A DNA stretch of 64,000 nucleotides from an uncultured Lachnoanaerobaculum sp. (lineage in GTDB: Bacteria; Bacillota; Clostridia; Lachnospirales; Lachnospiraceae). Positions 44,342 to 52,709 of this stretch are shown in pieces. Made by a program: the position numbers and the translations under genes. Below the pieces are notes generated by a model. That model searched no databases and was not told the origin of the DNA. It saw only the letters and a list, made by a program, of their open reading frames with translations. The DNA lies in the NCBI GenBank assembly GCA_937925515.1, contig CALALP010000001.1:1-64000 (forward strand). Direction: 5' to 3'. Within the stretch, counting starts at the first letter, position 1. The number at the start of each line of letters is the position of its first letter.

Positions 44342-45370
44342 TTATCCTAATATAAGTTTTTCATCTGATTTTACTATACTACCTAATACATAGGCATTTT
44401 CACTATTTAAAATTTCAAGTGCCTTATCCACATCTTCTTTGTCTACAACCAAAGTCATTCCCACTCCCATGTTGAAAGTATTGAACATATCCTGTGTACT
44501 AATATTTCCAAGTTCTTTAATGTAGTCAAAAATAGGAAGTATTTTTACATCTTTTATATCTATCTTTGCACCAAGTCCATTTGGAATTGAACGAGGAATG
44601 TTTTCATAAAAACCACCCCCTGTTATATGGCTTATTCCCTTTACCTTAATATTTTCAAGTACTTTAAGTACCTGCTTTACATATATCTTAGTAGGTTCTA
44701 TAAGTGTTTCTCCAAGACTTTTATCTTTAAGTTCTTTTATAGGAACTAATAACTCCTTTTTAGTTTTATTATCTAAATCAAAGACCTTTCTAACAAGTGA
44801 AAAACCATTTGAATGAACTCCACTTGAGGGTAATGCAATTATTACATCGCCCTCTTTCATAGTTTTATTATCTATTACATTATCCTTATCCACAATACCA
44901 ACACTAAAGCCTGCTAAATCATATTCATCTTCAGGGTAAAACTTTGGCATTTCAGCTGTTTCTCCACCAATAAGTGCAACCTCGCTTTGTTTACAACCTA
45001 TTGAAATCCCCTTAACTATGTCAGCTATTTTTTCAGGATAATTTTTTCCACAAGCTATATAATCTAGGAAAAACAAAGGTTTCGCCCCACAACAGATTAT
45101 ATCATTTACACACATTGCAACACAGTCAATACCGACTGTATCATATTTTTCCAATATAAAAGATAATTTGAGTTTAGTTCCAACTCCGTCAGTTCCTGAA
45201 ACAAGCACAGGTTTTTTATAACCTGTTGGAAGTTCAAACATTCCCCCAAAACCCCCTATATCTGAAATGACATGTTTTGTCATTGTATCAGCAATATAAC
45301 CTTTCATAAGTTCTACTGCCCTATAACCGGCAGTTATATCAACACCGGCAGATTTATAAGCCTCTGACAT
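44342..45370 (-). CDS. purM: Phosphoribosylformylglycinamidine cyclo-ligase (AIR synthetase)
   Basis: A 342-residue enzyme (purine step 5). It begins SEAYKSAGVDITAGYRAVEL and has GTDGVGTKLKLS, GGETAEMPKFYP, SGVHSNGFSLVR and ISHITGGGFYENIPR, all characteristic. ATG 45370 follows GGAGG; four codons upstream in frame lack a ribosome binding site. A 32-base gap follows purF. Confidence 0.96.
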   Translation of the reverse strand: MSEAYKSAGVDITAGYRAVELMKGYIADTMTKHVISDIGGFGGMFELPTGYKKPVLVSGTDGVGTKLKLSFILEKYDTVGIDCVAMCVNDIICCGAKPLFFLDYIACGKNYPEKIADIVKGISIGCKQSEVALIGGETAEMPKFYPEDEYDLAGFSVGIVDKDNVIDNKTMKEGDVIIALPSSGVHSNGFSLVRKVFDLDNKTKKELLVPIKELKDKSLGETLIEPTKIYVKQVLKVLENIKVKGISHITGGGFYENIPRSIPNGLGAKIDIKDVKILPIFDYIKELGNISTQDMFNTFNMGVGMTLVVDKEDVDKALEILNSENAYVLGSIVKSDEKLILG

Positions 45371-45402
45371 AATCTCCTCCATAATTTAGTTAAATAATCA
45401 AT

Positions 45403-46839
45403 TTATTTCTTCTTCATAGGTCTTTTCTTTTCAAATCTATTCTTTTCAGTTCTTTGTGGAACTTGTGTCGGATAATCTCCGTCAAAACAAGCAGTGCAAA
45501 AACCTGCACTTGGCTTATTTGTAATTGGGAGTTTCTTAGCATTTTCCACTGATAAAAAACCTAAGCTATCCACGCCTATTACTTTTGCTATCTCCTCAGT
45601 AGTATGAGAAACTGCAATTAAATTTTCCTTAGAATCTATATCAGTTCCATAATAACAAGGATTTATAAAAGGAGGGGCAGAAACTCTCATGTGAATTTCC
45701 TTTGCTCCTGCATCTCTTATAAGTTTAACAAGTCTTGAAGATGTTGTACCTCTTACTATCGAGTCATCAATAAGCACAACCCTTTTACCTTTTATAACAC
45801 TTGAAATAGGATTTAACTTCATTTTTACTAAGTTTTCTCTCATAGCCTGATCAGGTGCTATAAAAGTTCTACCAACATACTTATTTTTTAAAAGCCCTAT
45901 TTCATAAGGAATACCTGACTGCCTTGAATAACCTATTGCAGCATCAAGCCCTGAATCAGGAACTCCTATTACTACATCGGCTTGTGCAGGGTGTTCAAGT
46001 GCTAAAAATGCCCCTGCCCTTATTCTTGCCTCATGTACAGATGCCCCCTCTATAATTGAATCAGGTCTTGCAAAGTATATATACTCAAATATACAAAGTC
46101 TATTCTTAGCTTTGTTACAATGTTCTCTTCTACTTTCTATTCCATTTTCGTTGATAATGATAATTTCTCCGGGCTCAAGCTCTCTTATTAGTTTTCCACC
46201 TACTGCATCTATTGCACAACTTTCAGAGGCAACTATATATGCTCCGTCTTCAGTCTGACCATAACAAAGTGGTCTAAAACCGTTAATATCCCTACATGCA
46301 ATAAGCTTTGCAGGCGACATTATAGCAAGTGAATAAGCCCCTTTTATAATGTTCATTGCATTACTTACTGCATCTTCAATAGAGGCTGTTTTTAGCCTTT
46401 CTCTTGTTATAATATAGGAAATGACTTCTGTATCGGTTGTAGACTGAAAAATACAACCTTGATTTTCAAGCTCAAGACGAAGTTCATAAGAGTTTACCAA
46501 ATTTCCATTATGGCATAATGCCATTTGACCCTTTACATGGTTTACAACTATCGGTTGAGCATTTATACGATTTGTAATTCCACTTGTAGAATATCTCACA
46601 TGCCCTACTGCTATCTGACCGCTTCCAAGTCTTTCAAGTTGTTTAGGGGTAAATATTTCATTTACCAAACCTAAATCCCTATAATATCTAAATATGCCCT
46701 CATCATTTACTGCAATTCCTGCTGCCTCCTGCCCCCTATGTTGCAAGGCAAAAAGCCCATAATAGGTCATCATACTTAAGTTGCGAGTATCCGGAGTCCA
46801 TATCCCAAATACACCACATTCTTCGTTGACCTTTCTCAT
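45403..46839 (-). CDS. purF: Amidophosphoribosyltransferase, iron-sulfur type
   Basis: A 478-residue enzyme making phosphoribosylamine (step 1, committed step). A seven-residue propeptide precedes nucleophile Cys8 (CGVFGI). The glutaminase domain has HNGNLVNSYELR; the PRPP loop is VVLIDDSIVRGTTS. The C-terminal GFCTACFDGDYP segment and an earlier Cys near INPCYYGTD fit the four-cysteine iron-sulfur cluster of Bacillus-type PurF. Its ATG overlaps the purC stop by one base. Confidence 0.97.
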   Translation of the reverse strand: MRKVNEECGVFGIWTPDTRNLSMMTYYGLFALQHRGQEAAGIAVNDEGIFRYYRDLGLVNEIFTPKQLERLGSGQIAVGHVRYSTSGITNRINAQPIVVNHVKGQMALCHNGNLVNSYELRLELENQGCIFQSTTDTEVISYIITRERLKTASIEDAVSNAMNIIKGAYSLAIMSPAKLIACRDINGFRPLCYGQTEDGAYIVASESCAIDAVGGKLIRELEPGEIIIINENGIESRREHCNKAKNRLCIFEYIYFARPDSIIEGASVHEARIRAGAFLALEHPAQADVVIGVPDSGLDAAIGYSRQSGIPYEIGLLKNKYVGRTFIAPDQAMRENLVKMKLNPISSVIKGKRVVLIDDSIVRGTTSSRLVKLIRDAGAKEIHMRVSAPPFINPCYYGTDIDSKENLIAVSHTTEEIAKVIGVDSLGFLSVENAKKLPITNKPSAGFCTACFDGDYPTQVPQRTEKNRFEKKRPMKKK

Positions 46840-47558
46840 TATTTATCTCCCATAAGCCTTTTTATAACTTCTTGATATGCCTCTTTTTCATTTCCAAGAT
46901 CTCTTCTAAATCTATCCTTATCAAGTTTTTCCCCTGTTTTAGAATCCCAAAATCTACAAGTATCAGGAGAAATCTCATCTGCAAGAACTATCTTTCCATC
47001 TGCAAGTCTACCAAATTCAAGTTTAAAATCTATGAGGTCAATGTTATCTTGCTTAAGATAATCTCTTAAAATCTCATTTATCTTAAAAGCATAGTTTGAG
47101 ATTTCCTCAAGTTCTTTTTTGGTGGCAATGTTAAGTGCCGCTATATGATATTCATTAATCATAGGATCACCAAGTTCATCATCTTTATAGCAATAATCTA
47201 AAACAGTTGAATTAAGTTTTACTCCCTCAGCTATACCAAGTCTTTTTGAAAGTGAACCTGCTGCTATATTTCTTACAATAACCTCGAGAGGTACTATCTT
47301 TACAGCCTTTACAACTGTTTCTCTATCATTTAATTCTTCCACAAAGTCAGTAGGTATTCCCTTTTCTTCAAGCATTTTCATAAGAAAATTTGTAACTCTG
47401 TTATTAACTACTCCCTTTCCCTCAATAGTTCCTTTTTTTAATCCGTTAAATGCTGTTGCATCATCTTTATATGATACAATGTAAAAATTTTTATCCTCTG
47501 TTTCATAAACTTTCTTAGCTTTTCCCTCATATAATTGTTTTACTTTTGTTAATGACAT
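46839..47558 (-). CDS. purC: SAICAR synthase
   Basis: A 239-residue enzyme (purine step 7) with LYEGKAKKVYE, KDDATAFNG, PLEVIVRNIAAGSL, DFKLEFGR and DEISPDTCRFWD, a complete PurC set. AAAGGAG precedes the ATG. It lies between purE and purF, matching the order of CAIR production and use. Confidence 0.97.
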   Translation of the reverse strand: MSLTKVKQLYEGKAKKVYETEDKNFYIVSYKDDATAFNGLKKGTIEGKGVVNNRVTNFLMKMLEEKGIPTDFVEELNDRETVVKAVKIVPLEVIVRNIAAGSLSKRLGIAEGVKLNSTVLDYCYKDDELGDPMINEYHIAALNIATKKELEEISNYAFKINEILRDYLKQDNIDLIDFKLEFGRLADGKIVLADEISPDTCRFWDSKTGEKLDKDRFRRDLGNEKEAYQEVIKRLMGDK

Positions 47559-47574
47559 AATATTCTCCTTTTAA

Positions 47575-48069
47575 TTAGTTATTATATTTTTCTTCTATTG
47601 CCTTGTTTTTATTAAGTATATTTTTTCTGTTATTTTCTCTTTCAGTAAGTAATTTCTCCGCAAGAACCTCATCTTCCACTGCAAGAATTTCAATAGCTAA
47701 AAGTGCGGCATTTTTTGCAGTATCTATTCCAACTGTTGCCACAGGGACACCGGGGGGCATCATAACTGTCGCTAAAAGTGCGTCTAAACCGTCAAGTACC
47801 TTAGATGAGCATGGAAGTCCTATTACAGGTAATGTAGTATTTGCTGCTATAACTCCTGCAAGATGTGCCGCCATTCCTGCTGCACATATCATTACACCAA
47901 AACCATTCTTCCTTGCATTAATTGCAAAATCTTCTGCCTGCCTTGGAGTTCTATGTGCCGAATAAACATGAACTTCAATCGGTACTTCATACCCCTTTAA
48001 AACCTCAATCGCCTTTTCTACCACAGGTAAGTCTGAATCACTTCCCATAAGAATCCCAACTTTTTTCAT
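47575..48069 (-). CDS. purE: N5-carboxyaminoimidazole ribonucleotide mutase
   Basis: A 164-residue enzyme (purine step 6). MKKVGILMGSDSDLPVV, SAHRTPRQAEDFA and AGMAAHLAGVIAA are the PurE blocks. The class I form works with PurK, which is not in this cluster; purK may lie elsewhere, or CO2 may be used directly as in class II enzymes. I chose ATG 48069, five bases after GGGAGG; an ATG one codon earlier is too close to it. It is the first clear enzyme gene of the operon and follows an intrinsic terminator. Confidence 0.95.
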   Translation of the reverse strand: MKKVGILMGSDSDLPVVEKAIEVLKGYEVPIEVHVYSAHRTPRQAEDFAINARKNGFGVMICAAGMAAHLAGVIAANTTLPVIGLPCSSKVLDGLDALLATVMMPPGVPVATVGIDTAKNAALLAIEILAVEDEVLAEKLLTERENNRKNILNKNKAIEEKYNN

Positions 48070-48090
48070 CATTTCCTCCCTTAATTTTTG

Positions 48091-48125
48091 AAAACAAAAA
48101 GAGAACAGCATACACTGTCCCCTTT
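48091..48125 (-). terminator. Attenuator-like terminator just before purE
   Basis: On the minus strand AAAGGGGACAG pairs with CTGTTCTCTTT (11 bp, two wobbles) around TGTATG, followed by TTGTTTT. It lies only 22 bases before purE, downstream of the mapped promoter, so operon expression needs readthrough or antitermination. Its left arm is part of a direct repeat: AGCATACACTGTCCCC (48107-48122) and AGCTTACACTATCCCC (48147-48162), plus-strand, 14 of 16 identical. Confidence 0.65.
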
Positions 48126-48303
48126 ATATCTTATTTATTAAATTAAAGCTTACACTATCCCCATAGTTACAATACACCTTATCAAAATGAAGTTTAGATA
48201 AGATATTACTTACAATCATAAACTTAATTGCAGAAAAATAGCCTTGATTATTATATTGTAAATATTGACTTCTTAGAAGATAACTACGAAATATATTTTT
48301 CAT
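48124..48303 (-). CDS. Small ORF in the purine operon leader
   Basis: A 59-residue ORF (MKNIFRSYLLRSQYLQYNN...) between the promoter at 48367-48396 and purE. GAGGTGG lies four to six bases before the ATG, a workable site. The product is rich in Tyr, Phe, Ile and Leu, has no recognisable domain, and no membrane segment stands out. The stop codon falls at the base of the attenuator hairpin, so its translation could affect folding. It may be a leader ORF, a small protein, or untranslated. I do not recognise a family. Confidence 0.4.
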   Translation of the reverse strand: MKNIFRSYLLRSQYLQYNNQGYFSAIKFMIVSNILSKLHFDKVYCNYGDSVSFNLINKI

Positions 48304-48366
48304 ATCCACCTCTATAAACCTAATGAGAAATTTGTAAGACCAAAGTAAAACTACTTCGACATTTTG

Positions 48367-48396
48367 ATTATAGAGTAAATATCCCTAATAAGTCAA
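48367..48396 (-). promoter_or_regulatory. Promoter of the purine operon with flanking direct repeat
   Basis: On the minus strand TTGACT (48391-48396), an 18-base spacer and consensus TATAAT (48367-48372). The heptamer GGTTGAC occurs over the -35 (48392-48398) and again 23 bases upstream (48415-48421), a possible regulator site. The rest of 48397-48579 is AT-rich with no gene seen. Confidence 0.65.
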
Positions 48397-48579
48397 CCAA
48401 GGCAAAACAAACCGGTCAACCACTAAACTATAAATTTATATAGAAAAGCACAAAAATATTTCTTTTTATAAACAGAATATTATATATAGATTTCTTTACC
48501 AAAAATTAATACCATAAATAACTTGTTAAAAGCTCTCTAAGTTACTTTTAATTTGTTTATTTCGCTGAATTTTAAATAA

Positions 48580-48951
48580 TTATTTTCTATTGCCGTCTTT
48601 ATCAAATACTTTTCTTAACTTAAACTCAATAACTACTATAGTAGATAGCATTATAGCTAACTGAACCATAGTAAATGCAAATAGTATCCAACCTTGTGTA
48701 TCCTTATCTTTTCCAATATACAAAAATGTAAGAGCTAAAGATATTATTGACATAGCTATGCCCAACTTAAACCATACCTCACCCATATATCTATTTGCAT
48801 AATCCCAAGTATCTTGATTTTTCATAGAAAGTTTACTTCTATAACCATTCATAGAATTGATTACTTTAGGTGGCTTATGATTAAATATAAGTCCAATAAT
48901 TATCATCATTACAGGAGTAATCAATGTTGTAATTACCAAAGCTATTATCAT
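48580..48951 (-). CDS. SdpI-like membrane protein
   Basis: A 123-residue protein with three membrane segments (about 3-22, 60-80, 90-110). MNGYRSKLSMKNQDTWDYAN is the SdpI/YhfL family block (GYRT..SMKN...W..AN). In Bacillus SdpI gives immunity to the toxin SdpC and senses it; small homologues are common and mostly uncharacterised. GGAGG precedes the ATG. It follows a 34-residue membrane peptide gene by 20 bases. Confidence 0.8.
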   Translation of the reverse strand: MIIALVITTLITPVMMIIIGLIFNHKPPKVINSMNGYRSKLSMKNQDTWDYANRYMGEVWFKLGIAMSIISLALTFLYIGKDKDTQGWILFAFTMVQLAIMLSTIVVIEFKLRKVFDKDGNRK

Positions 48952-48971
48952 ATTGCACCTCCAAAATTCAA

Positions 48972-49076
48972 TTAAGACTCCTTATCTAAAACCGACTCTA
49001 TTAGATAAAATATCACTGACATAAGAGTGTAACCTATGATTAAAGGAATTAATTCTTTTATAAGAAAACGTTTCAT
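48972..49076 (-). CDS. 34-residue hydrophobic peptide upstream of the SdpI-like gene
   Basis: An ORF of 34 codons with AGGAGG seven bases before ATG 49076. The product starts MKRFLIKELIPLIIGYTL, continues with a hydrophobic stretch, and ends LDKES: a basic head, one membrane helix (about 9-28) and a charged tail. It sits 20 bases before the SdpI-like gene and behind a plausible promoter. It could be a small membrane subunit, a toxin, or a regulator of its neighbour; no family is recognised. Confidence 0.6.
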   Translation of the reverse strand: MKRFLIKELIPLIIGYTLMSVIFYLIESVLDKES

Positions 49077-49110
49077 AGTTTTTCCTCCTAAAATGTTGTA
49101 GTATAGTTAT

Positions 49111-49139
49111 ATGATAACATTTTAACAGCCTACAATCAA
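49111..49139 (-). promoter_or_regulatory. Promoter for the small peptide and SdpI-like genes
   Basis: On the minus strand TTGATT (49134-49139), a 17-base spacer and TATCAT (49111-49116), 35 bases before the peptide's ATG. A reasonable but imperfect sigma-A match. Confidence 0.45.
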
Positions 49140-49284
49140 TATCAAATCATAATTGTAACAACTTTATGATAATTTTGTTTCTTTTTTTAGGGGATTTTAC
49201 CTCTTTTATATTGTAATATTCTCATAAGACAAGTGCATAAGTCTTAAGTAACCAACTAATTTTCACATTTACAAAGGAGGCAAT

Positions 49285-49857
49285 ATGAAAACAAAATATT
49301 TTTTAATGAGTGCTATAACTATAAGTGTTACTGCAATAGCTATGCTTATCTATATTCCAACAGTTAAGGCTGATACAGGTATAGAACATGCTAAGGTATA
49401 TGATGATGAGTATATAAATGAAATAAAAAATGGAGATAACTCACTAACCAAGACAGAAAGAGAAACTTTAGTAAAAGCATATAACAGAATCAATGAACTT
49501 CAGTCTGAAATAGATAGTATCTATGATAATATAGAAGACTTAAATATTAAGGCTGAAAGAATTGTTGATACAAAATATATTGAAGATGAATTAAATAAGA
49601 GTACTACTATCAGTGAAACTGAAAAACAAACTCTACTTTCAAATTATAAAGAAATGGATAAATTATACGATGAACTCTACCCACTTTACGATAAAAATAA
49701 TAATATAAGTGATGAGGATTCAAAAAAGATTGAAGAACTTGAAAAAAAGTTAGATGAATTATTTGATAAGAATATAGAACTTGAGAAAAAGGCTTTTGGA
49801 GATTCAGACATTACGCCTGTACCTTATGATTCTATTGTAGAAAATCCTAATAAATAA
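49285..49857 (+). CDS. Secreted coiled-coil protein encoded before a two-component system
   Basis: A 190-residue protein with a signal peptide or anchor (about 5-28, cleavage near VKADT) and a mature part made almost wholly of charged helices (NRINELQSEIDSIYDNIEDL, EELEKKLDELFDKNIELEKK). TKTERETLVKAYNRI and SETEKQTLLSNYKEM form an internal repeat about 60 residues apart. AAAGGAGG precedes the ATG. It lies 32 bases before the response regulator gene, so it could be a target or an input of that system. No family is recognised. Confidence 0.75.
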   Translation: MKTKYFLMSAITISVTAIAMLIYIPTVKADTGIEHAKVYDDEYINEIKNGDNSLTKTERETLVKAYNRINELQSEIDSIYDNIEDLNIKAERIVDTKYIEDELNKSTTISETEKQTLLSNYKEMDKLYDELYPLYDKNNNISDEDSKKIEELEKKLDELFDKNIELEKKAFGDSDITPVPYDSIVENPNK

Positions 49858-49889
49858 TTATATTTTAGTATAATCAGTATGGAGTAGAA

Positions 49890-50585
49890 ATGGAAAAAAA
49901 ACTTATTTATGCAGCTGACGATGATGTAAACATTCGTGAGATATTAAAAAATTTTTTAGAGGACTCAGGTTATAATGTTAAAGTATTTGATACAGGCGAT
50001 GCCCTCTTTGAGGAATTTTTAAAAATCCCTTGTGAACTCGTTGTACTTGATATAATGATGCCGGGGACTGACGGAATAAACATTTGTAAAAAACTAAGAG
50101 AAGTTTCCAAAGTTCCTATTATACTACTAACTGCAAAAGACAGTGATTTAGATTACATTCTAGGAATCAACAGTGGTGGCGATGACTACCTCATAAAACC
50201 ATTTCGCCCCTCCATACTGGTTATGCGAATTAAAGCAATTTTTAGAAGAATAGAAATGGAAAAGCAAAACACCAAACAAGATAATCAAATAGTATTTGCT
50301 GACCTTAAATACATACCAAATAAACATACTATTGTATGCAATAATAAAAATTTAGGGCTTACTCCAACAGAACTGTCATTTCTAAAGTATATGATGCAGT
50401 ATTTTGATAAGTCCATACCAAGAAATGAACTACTGGATGAAATATGGGGTATAAATGCAGAGATAGAAACTAGAGTAGTTGATGAAACAGTTTATAGAAT
50501 AAGACAGAAATTAAGAACTGCAAAAAGCAAAGTAGGACTTTTGGCTATATGGGGATTTGGTTATAAATTGGAGATAAAACATTGA
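49890..50585 (+). CDS. OmpR-family response regulator
   Basis: A 231-residue regulator with acidic pocket DDD at 10-12, phospho-acceptor Asp54 (VVLDIMMPGTDG), and a winged-helix output domain (about 130-230, LTPTELSFLKYMMQYFDKSI and VDETVYRIRQKL). It overlaps the kinase gene start by four bases. GGAGT precedes the ATG. Targets are unknown; the flanking secreted protein and lipoprotein genes are obvious candidates. Confidence 0.93.
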   Translation: MEKKLIYAADDDVNIREILKNFLEDSGYNVKVFDTGDALFEEFLKIPCELVVLDIMMPGTDGINICKKLREVSKVPIILLTAKDSDLDYILGINSGGDDYLIKPFRPSILVMRIKAIFRRIEMEKQNTKQDNQIVFADLKYIPNKHTIVCNNKNLGLTPTELSFLKYMMQYFDKSIPRNELLDEIWGINAEIETRVVDETVYRIRQKLRTAKSKVGLLAIWGFGYKLEIKH

Positions 50586-51814
50586 AACATATAAAAGCAC
50601 TTACTCTAATTATTACTTGTATACTTGTAACTTTAGTATGTAGTTTACTCCTGTTAGTCTTTAATATAGTAGTTAGAAAACATATAGAAAATATGGCAAA
50701 AGAGGCTATTGATTATTCTTTTCAAACTGAAGTATATGATTACTTTCCTGAGGGAACTTATCCTGATTATAATATTCCTGACAGTAGTGAGGCAAGAGCT
50801 TATGCACAAATTATTACATTGGACTCTGAGCATAACACTTTTAACAGTAGTATATTTATTTTCTATTATACCTACACGGAAAAAAAGATTGCAAACTACT
50901 TAAAGACACATTCGCCAAAGAAACTTCCATTTAGGTTGTCTATTGGCAATAGATATTACTATATATCTCAGTTAAAGGGAAAACTAGTTAAAAATGACTT
51001 TTATTATGAACCTGCTCCCCTTAACTCAAGTTTATCAGGAACTTCTGTTATATGGGTTAGTTATGTAGAGGTAACTCCTGAAGAACTTATACTACAAAAA
51101 GTTTATAATGCTATAATCTTTATTATAATCTTCTCTATCCTATTTGCAGGGGTAATAGGTGTTTTTATAGGCAGACTTATAGAATATGACAGGAAAAAGC
51201 AAAAACAATTTTTTGAAAACACTTCACATGAGCTAAAAACACCACTAATGGCTATACAAGGTTACGCCGAGGGAATAGAATCCGGAGTTATATCCGATGT
51301 AAAAAAAGCCTCTAATATTATAATCTCAGAAAGTAATAAAATGGCTAAACTTGTAGATGAAATACTTAAACTCTCAAGGTTAGAAAGTGGTTTTACTAAA
51401 ATAAATATAAAAAAAGTTTCACTACAAGAAATCATATATGATTGTTTATACGAAATAGAGGCAAAAGCAGATGAAAAACAAATAACTTTAAAAGAAGAAA
51501 TTAAGGAAGTATTTATTAATGCAGACGCAAGGCAACTTGAAATTGCAGTAAGAAATATACTTTCAAATGCAGTTCGCCATGCAGATAAATTAATAGAGAT
51601 TAAAGCTGACAAAGAAAAATTGACTATTTATAATGACGGAGATAGTATATCAAAAGAAGATTTGAGTCATATATTTGAACGCTTTTACACCGGTAAAAAT
51701 GGTAATACAGGTATAGGTATGGCTCTTACAAAAGAAATAATTAAAAAACATGGTTGGGATATAAAAGCAAAGGGACTTGAAAATGGAACTTGCTTTATTA
51801 TATATTTTAAATGA
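50582..51814 (+). CDS. Membrane sensor histidine kinase
   Basis: A 410-residue kinase: membrane segment about 8-30, an extracytoplasmic sensor of about 140 residues, second segment about 177-200, HisKA block NTSHELKTPLMAIQGYAEG with His216, and an HATPase domain (NILSNAVRHA, FERFYTGKNGNTGIGMALTK). The start is a TTG overlapping the regulator's TGA, so the pair is translationally coupled. The sensor domain matches nothing I recognise. Confidence 0.92.
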   Translation: MKHIKALTLIITCILVTLVCSLLLLVFNIVVRKHIENMAKEAIDYSFQTEVYDYFPEGTYPDYNIPDSSEARAYAQIITLDSEHNTFNSSIFIFYYTYTEKKIANYLKTHSPKKLPFRLSIGNRYYYISQLKGKLVKNDFYYEPAPLNSSLSGTSVIWVSYVEVTPEELILQKVYNAIIFIIIFSILFAGVIGVFIGRLIEYDRKKQKQFFENTSHELKTPLMAIQGYAEGIESGVISDVKKASNIIISESNKMAKLVDEILKLSRLESGFTKINIKKVSLQEIIYDCLYEIEAKADEKQITLKEEIKEVFINADARQLEIAVRNILSNAVRHADKLIEIKADKEKLTIYNDGDSISKEDLSHIFERFYTGKNGNTGIGMALTKEIIKKHGWDIKAKGLENGTCFIIYFK

Positions 51815-51848
51815 TAAATTAATATGTATTGAAAGGAATAAGATTAAA

Positions 51849-52547
51849 ATGAGAAAAAAAATTGTAAAAGTTATGCTAATAGGAATGACATCTGCTATGC
51901 TTTTTGGCTGTTCTAAAAAAGTGGCGGAAACTACTGCACCAAAAGACAATGGCAGCGTATCTACTGAGGCAAAAGGTTCTGATGATGCAAAAATGGACGA
52001 TTCCATTGAAACACTTGGTTCTGAGGACTTTGTAAGAGGTACTGTAAAAGAATTTCAAGGTAGCTCTATTGTTTTAGAAAGAACAGATACGGAAAAATCT
52101 TCTGAGGATAATACAATAGTTTTAAATGTAACCTCAAGTGGTTTTTATATTTTAGATGCTGAAACAGGAAAGGCATCACTAGATCTTAAAAATGGCGATG
52201 AAATTGTAGCATTTATTTCAAAAGAACAAACATTGAGCCTACCTCCTCAAGTAAATACTTATGCATTTTTAACAAATGTTAAAGATGCAGTTTTGCCACA
52301 ATTTACAAATAGTATAGAAAGTGTAAATGAATCAGGCAATGAAACTACTTTAAAAGATACAGCAAACAACGTAGAATGGTCTTTTGATAAAGGTGTAAAG
52401 CCTATATTTATCTCAACTGAATCAGAGGGAAGTTTCAAAGATATCAAAAAAGGTGATAAATGTTTAATATGGTCAAATCCTGTTGCAGTAAACAAGGATA
52501 ATCAGTCAGAAATTCTTAAGGCAGATAAAATAGTAGTCTTAAAATAA
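51849..52547 (+). CDS. Lipoprotein downstream of a two-component system
   Basis: A 232-residue lipoprotein: signal peptide with lipobox MLFGC (Cys about 21), a Thr/Ala/Asp-rich spacer, and two beta-rich segments (FVRGTVKEFQGSSIVLERT... and SVNESGNETTLKDTANNVEWSF) that look like related OB-like domains. The first resembles the lipoprotein at 15423-15860. ATG 51849 follows GAAAGGAA; the frame opens 24 codons earlier inside the kinase gene. Probably co-transcribed with the kinase. Function unknown. Confidence 0.78.
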   Translation: MRKKIVKVMLIGMTSAMLFGCSKKVAETTAPKDNGSVSTEAKGSDDAKMDDSIETLGSEDFVRGTVKEFQGSSIVLERTDTEKSSEDNTIVLNVTSSGFYILDAETGKASLDLKNGDEIVAFISKEQTLSLPPQVNTYAFLTNVKDAVLPQFTNSIESVNESGNETTLKDTANNVEWSFDKGVKPIFISTESEGSFKDIKKGDKCLIWSNPVAVNKDNQSEILKADKIVVLK

Positions 52548-52619
52548 TATTCTCTTGTCAATTATAGTGCCTTTTTAGCTAAAGAAATTATTTTTTTAGT
52601 GAAAAATGCTTTCTAAGTA

Positions 52620-52682
52620 TTAACATTGACTTATATCCATGGTATAATAAGACAAATTTATAAAAAAAATTTGTCTTATTAT
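52620..52682 (+). promoter_or_regulatory. Promoter of the LacI-type gene with perfect inverted repeat
   Basis: TTAACA (52620-52625), a 17-base spacer and TATAAT (52643-52648) with an extended-10 TG. A perfect 16-bp inverted repeat (52644-52659 and 52667-52682, loop of seven) begins inside the -10 and covers the transcription start. It could be an autoregulatory operator or a terminator for the upstream lipoprotein gene. Confidence 0.6.
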
Positions 52683-52709
52683 ATTTTAATAGATATAGGG
52701 AGAATATAA

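Noticed and set aside
48124..48360. Guanine/adenine, PRPP or ppGpp riboswitch in the purine leader
   Set aside because: None of the conserved cores I know could be found in the transcribed strand, so only a terminator and direct repeat are reported.
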